Origin: Streptomyces qinzhouensis
GTDB taxonomy: Bacteria > Actinomycetota > Actinomycetes > Streptomycetales > Streptomycetaceae
DNA: 64,000 nt
NCBI RefSeq assembly: GCF_007856155.1
Contig: NZ_CP042266.1
Coordinates: 558,001-622,000 of the forward strand
Reading direction: 5' to 3'
Shown: positions 34,339-43,083 of the stretch, piece after piece
Position numbering within the stretch: position 1 is the first letter of the stretch
Layout of the letters: each line of letters opens with the position of its first letter
Notes under the pieces: generated by a model
Databases searched by the model: none
Seen by the model: only the letters and a program-made list of their open reading frames with translations
Told to the model about the DNA's origin: nothing
Position numbers and translations under genes: made by a program

Positions 34339-35106
34339 ATGCCTTCTCCCGGATCCGCACCCCCAGGCCCGTCCGGCACCCCCGGGCCCCCGCCCGAACC
34401 GGCGCGCCCGCCCGGCGAGCGCGCCGCCGCCCGGACGGGTCTCGTCCTCGCCGCCCTCTCGGCCGTCCTGCTGTGGCTGGTCGCCGCCTCCTGGTCACCG
34501 CTGCTCTCCTTTGACCGGTCGGTGGCGAACGCCCTGCACCGCAGGGCCGTACGAGAACCCGATCTGGTCCATGCCAACCGCATCCTGACGGACTGGGTCT
34601 GGGACCCCTGGACGATGCGGGCGCTGATCGCCGTGGCCGTGCTGTGGCTGTGGTGGCGCCGCGAGCGGCTACTGAGCCTGTACATCGCCGCGGCCGTCGT
34701 CCTGGGCACCGTGATCCAGCAGTCGCTGAAGGCCGCCGTCGGCCGGGAGCGCCCCCGCTGGCCCGATCCGGTCGACTCGGCGCACTACGCCGCCTTCCCG
34801 TCCGGCCATGCCATGGTCGCGGCCGTGGTCTGCGTTCTGCTGCTGTGGCTGCTGCGGCGGCACGGAGTACGGGGCCGGGCCTGGACGGCCGCGGTGACGG
34901 CGGCGGCGGTCTCGGTCCTCGGGGTCGGGCTGACCCGTCTCTATCTCGGGGTGCACTGGCCCAGTGACGTACTCGGCGGCTGGCTGATGGGGACCGGCTG
35001 GGCGCTGCTCGCCGTGGCGGCCTTCCCCTGGGTCGAGCGGCGCGTCCGGAGCCGTAACGGGCGCCCGTCCAGTGCCCTCGACCATGGTGACGGGCCAGCG
35101 GACTGA
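34339..35106 (+). CDS. PAP2-family phosphatase
   Basis: The 255-residue integral membrane protein carries the three phosphatase motifs: KAAVGRERPRW (KX6RP), FPSGHAM (PSGH) and LTRLYLGVHWPSDVLGG (SRx5Hx3D with T in place of S). It acts on lipid phosphates or undecaprenyl diphosphate. N-terminal Pro-rich cytoplasmic segment of about 30 residues. ATG 34339 was chosen as the first sensible start after Arg/Pro-rich shadow sequence. Confidence 0.9.
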   Translation: MPSPGSAPPGPSGTPGPPPEPARPPGERAAARTGLVLAALSAVLLWLVAASWSPLLSFDRSVANALHRRAVREPDLVHANRILTDWVWDPWTMRALIAVAVLWLWWRRERLLSLYIAAAVVLGTVIQQSLKAAVGRERPRWPDPVDSAHYAAFPSGHAMVAAVVCVLLLWLLRRHGVRGRAWTAAVTAAAVSVLGVGLTRLYLGVHWPSDVLGGWLMGTGWALLAVAAFPWVERRVRSRNGRPSSALDHGDGPAD

Positions 35107-35117
35107 CGGTACGGCGA

Positions 35118-35152
35118 CCGGTCCGGGCGATCCCCCGCGTCGCCCGGACCGG
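35118..35152. terminator. 13-bp hairpin after PAP2 gene
   Basis: CCGGTCCGGGCGA (35118-35130) pairs perfectly with TCGCCCGGACCGG (35140-35152) around a 9-base loop, 12 bases after the stop. Confidence 0.65.
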
Positions 35153-35235
35153 CCCCCTCCGGCGGTGGCCTCACGGCCGTCCGGCGGGCTGCGCTGAGTA
35201 TATTGGCCGAGAGCCAGTCAACGCAGGAGTCCAGC

Positions 35236-35856
35236 ATGAGCCCGCGGAGCCCGTCGGTCAATGAAGAGCTGCGCCGGCGCTCGCGCGAAAGGCTGCTGGA
35301 GGCCACGGTCGAACTGGTCGGCGAACGGGGTTACGAGACCACGACCCTGGCGGACATCGCGGACCGGGCCGGTTCGGCGCGCGGTCTGGTCTCGTACTAC
35401 TTCCCGGGCAAACGCCAGTTGTTCCAGTCTGCGGTGCACCGGCTGATGCACCGGACGCTGGAGGCGGCGCTGCTGCGCGAACCGCGTACGGAGGACGGCC
35501 GGGAGCTGCTGGCGCGGGCGATCGACGCCGTCATCGGGCTGGCCGTGCACCGTCCCGTACTGATGCGGGCGCATATGTCGGGGGTGCTCCAGGCGGAGGG
35601 TTTCGTCCAGTGCCCCGAGCAGCAGCGGCTCGCGGCGCTGCTGAGCGGTGCCGTGGAGCGGTACGGCTCGACGGCGGTCGGGGTCGACTACCCGTTGCTG
35701 CGGGCCCAGTTGATGGGTGCGGTCTTCGCGATCGTGCTGCCGGGCGCGCCGATGCCGCCCGAGCTGCTGCGGTCCGAGCTGTTCCAGCGCTACGGGCTGG
35801 AGTGGGAGCTCGGTGTCCCGCCGGAGGCTCGGCAGCCCCGGCGGGACACCCCCTGA
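35236..35856 (+). CDS. TetR-family transcriptional regulator
   Basis: The 206-residue regulator has the N-terminal HTH LEATVELVGERGYETTTLADIADRAGSARGLVSYYFPGKRQLF and an effector domain with mixed helices. CAGGAG precedes ATG 35236. Neighbouring genes (PAP2 upstream, LVIVD protein convergent downstream) give no clear target; it may act on a distant gene. Confidence 0.9.
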   Translation: MSPRSPSVNEELRRRSRERLLEATVELVGERGYETTTLADIADRAGSARGLVSYYFPGKRQLFQSAVHRLMHRTLEAALLREPRTEDGRELLARAIDAVIGLAVHRPVLMRAHMSGVLQAEGFVQCPEQQRLAALLSGAVERYGSTAVGVDYPLLRAQLMGAVFAIVLPGAPMPPELLRSELFQRYGLEWELGVPPEARQPRRDTP

Positions 35857-35868
35857 CGCCGACCGGGT

Positions 35869-35898
35869 CACCGGGGCCCGCGGCTACGGGCCCCGGTG
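35869..35898. terminator. 12-bp hairpin between convergent genes
   Basis: CACCGGGGCCCG pairs perfectly with CGGGCCCCGGTG around a six-base loop, 13 bases after the TetR stop and shared with the convergent LVIVD gene. Confidence 0.7.
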
Positions 35899-35925
35899 TT
35901 CACCGGAGGTACTGCCGGTCAGGGC

Positions 35926-37458
35926 TCAGTCGTCGTGGTCGTGGTCGTCATCGTCGTCGTCGTCGAAGTAGTCGGGCTGGGTCTGCACGTTGAGCTCGTC
36001 CAGCCTGATCTTCTTCGCCGGGTCCGTCCGCCTGTCGTTGATCTTCAGGACGTCCAGGCCCTTGACCATGTCGTTGGAGTAGACGTAGCCGTTGTAGTAG
36101 TACGCCGACCAGGTCCCGCCGCCGATGAAGTCGGTGACCGAGATGGGTCCGCGCTCGAAGTAGCCGATCTCCTTCGGCTTCGACGAGTCGGTGAAGTCCC
36201 AGAACGAGACACCGCCCTGGTACCAGGACTGGACCATGATGTCGCGGCCCTTGACCGGGATGATCGACCCGTTGTGGGCGACGCAGTTCTCGGTCGCGGC
36301 CTGGTGGCGCGGAATCTTGTAGTAGCTGCGGAAGACGAGCTTGCGCTTGTCGCCCTTGCCGGTGAGGTCGTAGATGCCGTTGGCACCGCGGTTGGGGCCG
36401 GTCTCCGCGTTGCAGGTGGCCGAGCCGCCGCCGCCGAGCTCGTCGGTGAAGACGACCTTGTCCGTGTCCTGGTTGAAGGTGGCCGAGTGCCAGAACGCGA
36501 AGTTCACATTGTCCTGGACGCGGTCGATGACCTTCGGCTTCTCCGGGTTCTTGATGGAGAAGATGATGCCGTCGCCCATGCAGGCGCCGGCCGCGAGGTC
36601 CTTCGAGGGGAGCACGGTGATGTCGTGGCAGCCGGTCGTCTTGGAGACGCCCGGGTTGGTCGGACCACCGGGGTTGCCGCCGCCGTCGGGACCCTCACCG
36701 GGGAAGAGCACCGGGAAACCGACGACCTTCGCCTGCTGGGGCGCCTTGTAGGGCACCTTGATGATGGAGATGCCGTCGTGCGGCGGCTGGCAGTCGGGGA
36801 AGGCCGCGTTCGGCGAGTACGAGGAGACGTAAACGTAGAGGTTGCGGCCGTCCGGCACCAGGGTGTTGGTGTGCGAACCACAGGCGGTCTCGACGGCGGC
36901 GACGTACTTCGGGTTGCGCTTGTCGCTGATGTCGAAGACCTTGATGCCCTCCCACGAGTCCTTGACCGTCTGCGACTGCGACGTGCTGTTGCACGAGTTG
37001 TCGCTGCGGGAGGAGTCGGTGGACAGGATGAGCAGGTTCCCGGAGACGGAGATGTCGTTCTGGCTGCCCGGGCAGAGCACCTGGGCGACGGTCTTCGGGG
37101 ACCTCGGGTTGGAGATGTCGAAGATCCGGAAACCGTCGTAGTTGCCGGCGTAGGCGTACTTGCCCTGGAACGCGATGTCCGAGTTCGTACCCTTGAGGGT
37201 GTCCTTGGGTATGTTCGCGAGATGCTCGACGTTGGCGCTGCGGACTATCTCGTCCACGCCGGGTATTCCGCCGCTCTGGATGGCGGAACGGGCCGCGGCC
37301 TCCTGGCTGTTCGTGGCCTCCTTCTGCACGGGGGCGTCCCCGGGGTCGGGTGTGGCGGCGGCGGGTGCCGCCGTCAGCAGGGCCGCCATCAGCCCGGCCG
37401 CGGCCGCCGCCACGCCCAGACGTCTGCGCCGCACTCGTGTGGTGTGCAACAGGGTCAC
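35926..37458 (-). CDS. secreted LVIVD-repeat beta-propeller-like protein with Asp/His tail
   Basis: A 510-residue protein with a Sec signal (MTLLHTTRVRRRRLGVAAAA, then AAPAAATP) and LVIVD-type repeats such as YAGNYDGFRIFDISNPRSPK, IKVFDISDKRNPKYV and SFWDFTDSSKPKEIGYFERG, predicting a beta-propeller outside the cell. The C-terminus is DDDDDDDHDHDD, a strongly acidic His-bearing tail that could bind divalent metal. GGAGG lies 5 bases before GTG 37458. It is divergent from a DUF305 lipoprotein. Function unknown; several Cys pairs suggest disulfides. Confidence 0.9.
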   Translation of the reverse strand: MTLLHTTRVRRRRLGVAAAAAGLMAALLTAAPAAATPDPGDAPVQKEATNSQEAAARSAIQSGGIPGVDEIVRSANVEHLANIPKDTLKGTNSDIAFQGKYAYAGNYDGFRIFDISNPRSPKTVAQVLCPGSQNDISVSGNLLILSTDSSRSDNSCNSTSQSQTVKDSWEGIKVFDISDKRNPKYVAAVETACGSHTNTLVPDGRNLYVYVSSYSPNAAFPDCQPPHDGISIIKVPYKAPQQAKVVGFPVLFPGEGPDGGGNPGGPTNPGVSKTTGCHDITVLPSKDLAAGACMGDGIIFSIKNPEKPKVIDRVQDNVNFAFWHSATFNQDTDKVVFTDELGGGGSATCNAETGPNRGANGIYDLTGKGDKRKLVFRSYYKIPRHQAATENCVAHNGSIIPVKGRDIMVQSWYQGGVSFWDFTDSSKPKEIGYFERGPISVTDFIGGGTWSAYYYNGYVYSNDMVKGLDVLKINDRRTDPAKKIRLDELNVQTQPDYFDDDDDDDHDHDD

Positions 37459-37634
37459 TGCGTCCTCCCTCGTCTCCGTTCGCTTCGAACGGTTCAGACA
37501 CCACGGAAGTATTGTGCCTAGCATGCGCATTTCAATAGATGGAAACACACACGTCATGAAAGTTTTTGATCATTAGGTTGGGGAACTGTTCCGGAACGGC
37601 CCCCCGCACCACCCGCGCTCCCCTGGAGGACCCC
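37459..37634. promoter_or_regulatory. AT-rich divergent promoter region
   Basis: The stretch 37520-37580 (CATTTCAATAGATGGAAACAC and GAAAGTTTTTGATCATTAGG, separated) is much richer in A/T than the surroundings and lies between the divergent secreted LVIVD and DUF305 genes. It probably holds both promoters. Confidence 0.55.
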
Positions 37635-38324
37635 GTGTTCACCCACCGCCCGGCCGCAGGCTTCCGCAGACCCGTCGCCCTGGTCGCGACCGCCCTGGCC
37701 GCCGTACTCGCCCTGACCGCCTGCGAGTCGGACGGCGGCGGCGCCGAATCGGCCAAGAAGTCCGGCACTTCGGGCACAGCGACCGGTTCCGTGGTGGCAC
37801 CGGGCAAGCCGGGCGAACCGGCGAAGACCCTGACACCCGAGCAGGCCCTGAAGGCCGTGCCCGACGACAGCCCGAACGCCGCCGACTTCGCCTATACGGA
37901 AATGATGGTCGTGCACCACACCCAGGCGCTGACCATGACCTCCCTGGTGCCGGGGCGGGCCGAGTCCGCGATGGTCAAGGGTGTGGCGGACCGGATCGCG
38001 GCGGCCCAGAAGCCGGAGATCGATGCCATGAACGGCTGGCTGAAGCGGTTCGCGGCCAAACGCCCGAAGGACAGCGGCGGCCATGACCACGGCACCATGA
38101 CGATGCCCGGAATGGCCACCGACGCCCAGTTGGCTCAGCTGCGGGCGGCGAAGGGGAAGGCCTTCGACCAGCTGTTCCTCAAGCTGATGATCACCCATCA
38201 CGACGGCGCGGTGAGCATGGCCGCCGACGCCCTCTCGGACGGCCGGAACACCCTGGTCCAGGAGATGGCCAACGACGTCATCTCACAGCAGTCGGCCGAG
38301 ATCGGGCGGATGCGCAAGATGTGA
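37635..38324 (+). CDS. DUF305 lipoprotein
   Basis: The 229-residue protein has a lipoprotein signal ending in LALTAC, then a low-complexity Ser/Gly/Lys linker, and the DUF305 core FAYTEMMVVHHTQALTMT and LKLMITHHDGAVSMAADAL, with two HH pairs, a four-helix ferritin-like bundle that may bind copper or other metals. GHDHGTMTMPGM adds a His/Met-rich loop, consistent with copper binding. GGAGGA precedes GTG 37635. It is divergent from the Asp/His-tailed LVIVD protein. Confidence 0.9.
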   Translation: MFTHRPAAGFRRPVALVATALAAVLALTACESDGGGAESAKKSGTSGTATGSVVAPGKPGEPAKTLTPEQALKAVPDDSPNAADFAYTEMMVVHHTQALTMTSLVPGRAESAMVKGVADRIAAAQKPEIDAMNGWLKRFAAKRPKDSGGHDHGTMTMPGMATDAQLAQLRAAKGKAFDQLFLKLMITHHDGAVSMAADALSDGRNTLVQEMANDVISQQSAEIGRMRKM

Positions 38325-38441
38325 CCCGCCGGGGCGGGCGGCCGCCGGGAGACCGGGCGGCCGGGTCCGCCACGGCGCCGGGGCTCCCCGGGGACGTCCG
38401 GCGGTGCCATGCTGGAAGCCCCTGCGGGAAGGAGCGCACAC

Positions 38442-39806
38442 GTGCTTCGAGTCGCCGTCGTCGGATCGGGCCCCAGCGGGGTCTACACCGCGCAGGGGCT
38501 GGTCCAGCAGACCCGGGTGCCCGGAGTCCGGGTACACGTCCTGGACCGGCTGCCCTGCCCCTACGGACTGGTGCGGTACGGGGTCGCCCCCGACCACGAG
38601 AAGATCAAGTCGCTGCAGAACAACCTCCGGGACGTCCTCACGGACGAGCGGATCACCTTCGTCGGGAATGTGGCGGCCGGGGCGCCGGGCCCGGCCCCCG
38701 CGCAGCTGCTGGAGCTCTACCACGCCGTCGTGTACTGCGTCGGCGCGTCCCGGGACCGCAGTCTCGGCATCCCCGGCGAGGAGCTGCCCGGCAGTCACTC
38801 GGCGACCGACTTCGTCTCCTGGTACAGCGCCCACCCGGACGCCCCGGAAGCCGACTTCACCGGCCCGGCGCTCACCGCCCGCAGCGCCGTCGTGATCGGG
38901 GTCGGCAATGTGGCCGTCGACGTGGCCCGGATCCTGGCCCGGGGCGCCGACGAGCTGCGCCCCACCGATGTGCCGCAGGGCGCGCTCGGCGTCCTCGCCG
39001 GCAGCGCGGTCCGCGATGTGCACATGGTGGGCAGGCGCGGACCGTCGCAGGCCCGGTTCACCACCAAGGAGCTGCGAGAACTGGGCTCACTGCCGTCGGC
39101 GGCGGTGGTTGTCGACCCGGCGGAGCTGGCACTGGATCCCGTGTACGGCTCCGCGGCCGCCGCAGCCGCGCTCCCCGTGGTCCGGCGGCGCAATCTGGAG
39201 GTGCTGCGCGGCTGGGCCGCGGACGGGGCCCGGGAGGCGGAGCGGCGGATCAGGCTGCGGTTCTTCCTGCGCCCTGTGGAGCTGCTGGAGCGGGGCGGCC
39301 GGGTCGCCGCCGTACGATTCGAGCGGACCGCCCCGGACGGCGACGGCGGGGTCCGGGGCACCGGGAGCTACGAGGACGTGCCCGCACAGTTGGTGCTGCG
39401 GGCGGTGGGCTACCGGGGCGAGCCACTGCCGGGGCTGCCCTTCGACGACCGCGCGGGCACGGTCCCGCACACCGCGGGACGGGTGCTGCGGGACGGGCTG
39501 CCGTCACCGGGCGAGTATGTGGCGGGGTGGATCAAACGCGGTCCGACGGGTGTGATCGGCACCAATCGGCCGTGTGCCCGGGAGACCGTGGAGTCCCTGC
39601 TCGCGGACGCTCCCGAACTGGCCGGACGGCCCGTGGCGGACGATCCGGTGGCCCGGCTGCGGGCGGCCGGCCACCGGCCGGTGCCGTGGCCCGGCTGGCT
39701 CGCCATCGAAGCGGCCGAGGCCGCGCTGGGCGCTTCGCTGGGGCGGCGGACGGTGAAGATCCCCGACTGGGACGGACTGCTGGCGGCGGCGCACGGGCCG
39801 GTCTGA
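38442..39806 (+). CDS. ferredoxin/adrenodoxin-type NADP reductase
   Basis: The 454-residue flavoprotein starts LRVAVVGSGPSGVYTAQGL (FAD loop GSGPSG at 8-13), followed by PCPYGLVRYGVAPDHEKIKSLQ, the adrenodoxin reductase (FprA-type) signature. The NADP loop VIGVGNVAVDVARIL and VGRRGPSQARFTTKELREL complete the fold, and GYVAGWIKRGPTGVIGTNR (EYVAGWIKRGPTG) is near the C-terminus. It supplies electrons to ferredoxins, including those of P450s such as the one at 61330. AAGGAG precedes GTG 38442 by 8 bases. Confidence 0.93.
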   Translation: MLRVAVVGSGPSGVYTAQGLVQQTRVPGVRVHVLDRLPCPYGLVRYGVAPDHEKIKSLQNNLRDVLTDERITFVGNVAAGAPGPAPAQLLELYHAVVYCVGASRDRSLGIPGEELPGSHSATDFVSWYSAHPDAPEADFTGPALTARSAVVIGVGNVAVDVARILARGADELRPTDVPQGALGVLAGSAVRDVHMVGRRGPSQARFTTKELRELGSLPSAAVVVDPAELALDPVYGSAAAAAALPVVRRRNLEVLRGWAADGAREAERRIRLRFFLRPVELLERGGRVAAVRFERTAPDGDGGVRGTGSYEDVPAQLVLRAVGYRGEPLPGLPFDDRAGTVPHTAGRVLRDGLPSPGEYVAGWIKRGPTGVIGTNRPCARETVESLLADAPELAGRPVADDPVARLRAAGHRPVPWPGWLAIEAAEAALGASLGRRTVKIPDWDGLLAAAHGPV

Positions 39807-39807
39807 C

Positions 39808-39857
39808 CGTCGGAGTGGGTACGGGGGCGGCCGGCCGCCCCCGTACCCACTCCGACG
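39808..39857. terminator. perfect 50-bp palindrome after ferredoxin reductase gene
   Basis: Every base of the 25-base left arm (39808-39832, beginning CGTCGGAGTGGG) pairs with the right arm (39833-39857), with no spacer. It starts two bases after the TGA stop. As RNA it would form a roughly 23-bp stem. Likely a transcription stop or mRNA-end stabiliser, though its perfection is unusual. Confidence 0.8.
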
Positions 39858-40020
39858 TGCGAGGACGCGGCTCCACGGGCCACTGTCGGTGGGTAGGTGC
39901 AGACTGGCCCCCGGCCGGAGGAAACGGCCCCGGGCCCGGCGGGACGGCTGTCGCAGGGCCCGGAGGTGATCGGCACAAGACCTGGGGACAGCCGTGATTC
40001 GACCAGTAGAGTGACGAACC

Positions 40021-40701
40021 GTGACTGCACGACGGCCTTTGAACGAAATTGTGGAACCGGGCTGGGCGAAGGCCCTGGAGCCGGTGGCAGACCGCATCGC
40101 CGCGATGGGGGACTTCCTGCGGACGGAGGTCGCCGAGGGCAGAACGTACCTCCCCGCGGGCGCTCATGTCCTGCGGGCCTTCCAGCAGCCCTTCGACGAC
40201 GTACGCGTCCTGATCGTCGGTCAGGACCCCTATCCGACCCCGGGGCACGCGGTGGGGCTGAGTTTCTCCGTGGCCCCGGACGTCCAGCCCGTGCCGAAGA
40301 GCCTGGACAACATCTTCTGGGAGATGCACAAGGACCTGGGCCACCCGCGGCCGTCGAACGGCGATCTCCTGCCCTGGGCGGAACAGGGCGTGCTGCTGCT
40401 GAACCGGTCGCTGACCACCGCGCCCCGTAAACCGGCCGCCCATCGGGGGAAGGGCTGGGAGGAGGTCACCGAGCAGGCGATCCGGGCGCTGGTGGACCGG
40501 GGCAAGCCGCTGGTGTCGATCCTGTGGGGGCGTGACGCGCGCAATCTGCGCCCGCTGCTCGGCAGCCTTCCGGCCATCGAATCGGCGCATCCCTCCCCCA
40601 TGTCGGCGGACCGCGGGTTCTTCGGTTCCCGGCCCTTCAGCCGGGCCAACGAACTGCTGGAGCAGCAGGGGGCGACGCCGGTCGAGTGGCAGCTGCCGTG
40701 A
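40021..40701 (+). CDS. ung: uracil-DNA glycosylase, family 1
   Basis: The 226-residue enzyme has the UDG family 1 catalytic motif [22 protein letters not shown] (catalytic Asp in GQDPY, water-activating motif), [18 protein letters not shown] and the leucine-loop [21 protein letters not shown]. It removes uracil from DNA in base-excision repair. GTG 40021 gives the standard length. The next gene overlaps its stop, so the two are co-transcribed. Confidence 0.97.
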   Translation: MTARRPLNEIVEPGWAKALEPVADRIAAMGDFLRTEVAEGRTYLPAGAHVLRAFQQPFDDVRVLIVGQDPYPTPGHAVGLSFSVAPDVQPVPKSLDNIFWEMHKDLGHPRPSNGDLLPWAEQGVLLLNRSLTTAPRKPAAHRGKGWEEVTEQAIRALVDRGKPLVSILWGRDARNLRPLLGSLPAIESAHPSPMSADRGFFGSRPFSRANELLEQQGATPVEWQLP

Positions 40702-41714
40702 CCCCGGGCACCGGGTCCTGGGTCGTCGGCGTCGACTCCGGCGGCTCCGGGCTGCGGGTGGCGCTGGCGGAGGTGGTGGCCGGGGGTCCGGGCCCGGCGG
40801 AGACCGTCGTGTCCCGTACCCCGGTGCGCACCGGGGAAGCGGGTATCGACGCCCGGCATCTGCTGGAGCAGTTGCTGCCGATGGTGCGCGGGCTCCAGGA
40901 CCGCGGCGCGGGCGACGGCCGGCCGGTGACGGCGGTGGCGGTGGGCGCCGCCGGTATGGCCACGCTCGGCGGGCAGTTGCGGGCCGTACTGCCCGGAGCG
41001 CTCGAAGAGGCCCTCGGGATCCGGGGGCTGGCGCTCGCCACCGACGCGGTGACCGCCTACGCGGGAGCGCTCGGACAGCGGCCGGGCGCGGTCGTCGCCG
41101 CGGGCACCGGAATGGTCGCGGTCGGCACGGATCTGACGGAGTGGCGGCGGGCCGACGGCTGGGGCCATCTGCTGGGCGACTGCGGCGGCGGGGCCTGGCT
41201 GGGCCGGGCCGGCCTGACGGCCGCGCTCCGGGCCCACGACGGCCGGCGGGGCGGCTCAACGGCGCTGCTGGCGGCGGCCCAGACGGTGTTCGGCCCCCCG
41301 GCCGGGCTCCCGGGAAAGCTGTATCCCCGGACGGACCGGCCGGCGGTCCTGGCGTCGTTCGCGCCGGAGGTCGCCCGTTGCGCGGCGGAAGGTGACCCGG
41401 TGGCGACCGGGATCGTCGCGGAGGCGGCCCGCCGGATCGCCGACGCCGCCGAGGCGGTGTGCCCCCGGGAGACCGACGGACCGCCGGACATCGCGCTGAC
41501 GGGCGGGCTGCTGCGGATCGGTGACCCGCTGCTCGTCCCCCTGCTGGCGGAGCTGACGGACCGTCTGCCGCAGGCCCGGGTGGTCCCGCCCGCGGGCGAT
41601 CCGCTCTCGGGCGCCCTGTCGATCGCGGCGTCCCTGGCCACCGGCTCCCTGCGGCTCCCTGGCGATCCGGCGATGCTGCACCTCGTCACGCCCGGCACGC
41701 CGCGCCACGACTGA
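40698..41714 (+). CDS. BadF/BadG-type ATPase, N-acetylglucosamine kinase-like
   Basis: The 338-residue protein begins [19 protein letters not shown] (phosphate 1 motif GVDSGGS) and has [19 protein letters not shown] (adenosine/phosphate 2), [17 protein letters not shown] and [12 protein letters not shown]. These features match the N-acetylglucosamine/glucosamine kinase branch of the BadF family. GTG 40698 overlaps the ung TGA (GTGA), giving a coupled start; GTG 40686 is an alternative. A kinase role in amino-sugar recycling is likely. Confidence 0.88.
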   Translation: MTPGTGSWVVGVDSGGSGLRVALAEVVAGGPGPAETVVSRTPVRTGEAGIDARHLLEQLLPMVRGLQDRGAGDGRPVTAVAVGAAGMATLGGQLRAVLPGALEEALGIRGLALATDAVTAYAGALGQRPGAVVAAGTGMVAVGTDLTEWRRADGWGHLLGDCGGGAWLGRAGLTAALRAHDGRRGGSTALLAAAQTVFGPPAGLPGKLYPRTDRPAVLASFAPEVARCAAEGDPVATGIVAEAARRIADAAEAVCPRETDGPPDIALTGGLLRIGDPLLVPLLAELTDRLPQARVVPPAGDPLSGALSIAASLATGSLRLPGDPAMLHLVTPGTPRHD

Positions 41715-41949
41715 GCCCACGGCCCCGGGGCAGCGTGCGGCCGGCCTGTCCGGGCGTACGCGCCCCAAGGGCACGGCCCGTCGGGGCTCCTGACCCGGTC
41801 GAGGGCGCCGGATACGGTATACGCCGACATACAGCGACAGGCCAGGACGGACAACACGCACCAAACTCATCGGATAAATACGGACAGATGACGTCTGACA
41901 CCCCCCTCCCCGAACAGCCCCGGGGGTAAAACCAGTAGCATGCGGCGCC

Positions 41950-42990
41950 ATGAGCTCCCCCACTGGGCCCGCACCCGGCCTGCCTGTACGAATGCCGCGT
42001 CCCCGCCAGTCCGGTCGGCACCGCCGCCCGGAGCCCGCGGTGGCTCCCGAAGGCGCGCCCGCGCTGGTGCTCGCCGTGCCCGGTGCTCCCACGCCCGCGG
42101 TCAGGGCGCTGGCCGAAGAGATCATAAGCATCGCCCGTTCCGAGCTGCCCGGCCTCGACGTCGGCATCGGCTACCTCGACGGTGACGCCCCGGGGGAGCC
42201 CCGGGGCGCCTCGGAGACGGCGGCTGCCGCCTTCGCGGAGACCGGGGACGCGGCGGGAGCGGACGGAGCCGGGGAGACCACCGGCCCGGCCGCCCCCGAG
42301 GCTCCGGCCGCGGCCGGCCCGGATCTGGCGACGGTGCTCGCCGGGGTCGCCGCGGTCCGCGCCGAGCGGTACGAATACGCCCGGGCCGCGGGCCGCGAGG
42401 TGCCGGAGCCCGAGGGTCCGACGGCCGTGGTGGTACCGCTGCTGGTGGGTCCCGACGCGGCCCTGATGGACCGGATCCGCGAAACCGTCGCACAGAGCGC
42501 CGCACCGGTCGGACTGGCCGATGTGCTGGGTCCGCATCCGCTGCTCGCCGAGGCCGTGCACGTACGGCTGTCCGAGGCGGGGCTGGCCCGGGCGGACCGC
42601 GCCCGGCTGTTCACGGTCGCCACGGCCGCCGACGGCATCGTTCTCGCCACCGTGGGGGGTGACGAGGCGGTGCGCGCCGCCGGGATCACCGGCATGCTGC
42701 TGGCCGCCCGGCTCGCGGTGCCCGTGATGGCCGCCGCGCTGGATCAGGAGGGTTCGGTCGCCGCGGTCGCCGAGCAGTTGCGCGGTTCGGGTTCGACACA
42801 GCTCGCCCTGGCCCCGTATCTGATCGGTCCCGAACTGCCCGACGGGCTGCTGGAGGCCGCGCTGAAGGAGGCCGGGGCGCCCGCGGCCGAGGGTCTTGGC
42901 GCCTATCCGGCGATCGGCAAGCTGGTGCTGTCGCAGTACACCACCACCCTCGGCATCACGCCTCAGCCGCAGGGCGCTCCGGTCCGCTGA
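41950..42990 (+). CDS. CbiX/sirohydrochlorin chelatase-like protein
   Basis: The 346-residue protein has an Arg/Pro-rich N-terminal segment, then a CbiX-type fold: ALVLAVPGAPTPAVRALAEEIISIAR, a long Ala/Glu/Gly-rich insertion (about residues 78-115), and the strands VVVPLLVGPDAALMDRI and LGPHPLLAEAVHVRLSEAGL. The His in GPHPLLA is in the position of CbiX metal ligands, but the opening motif has PGAP instead of HGS, so chelatase activity is doubtful. No membrane segment is seen. Confidence 0.8.
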   Translation: MSSPTGPAPGLPVRMPRPRQSGRHRRPEPAVAPEGAPALVLAVPGAPTPAVRALAEEIISIARSELPGLDVGIGYLDGDAPGEPRGASETAAAAFAETGDAAGADGAGETTGPAAPEAPAAAGPDLATVLAGVAAVRAERYEYARAAGREVPEPEGPTAVVVPLLVGPDAALMDRIRETVAQSAAPVGLADVLGPHPLLAEAVHVRLSEAGLARADRARLFTVATAADGIVLATVGGDEAVRAAGITGMLLAARLAVPVMAAALDQEGSVAAVAEQLRGSGSTQLALAPYLIGPELPDGLLEAALKEAGAPAAEGLGAYPAIGKLVLSQYTTTLGITPQPQGAPVR

Positions 42991-43054
42991 GCCCGGGCGG
43001 TCCGGTCCCGGGCGGGTCGCGTCCCGGGGTCCGGGCCGGGCGGCTCGGGGGTCG

Positions 43055-43083
43055 GGGCTTCAGGGCTCAGGGCTCAGGGCTCA
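43055..43083. repeat. GGGCTCA 7-bp tandem repeat at gene end
   Basis: GGGCTCA occurs in three tandem copies after a related GGGCTTCA, running into the stop codon of the minus-strand lactonase gene (TGA = TCA at 43081-43083). The repeat thus supplies the stop. Confidence 0.7.

Noticed and set aside
35896..37521. Plus-strand frame of 541 codons across the LVIVD gene
   Set aside because: Antisense shadow; the minus-strand gene has a signal peptide, a ribosome site and repeat motifs.
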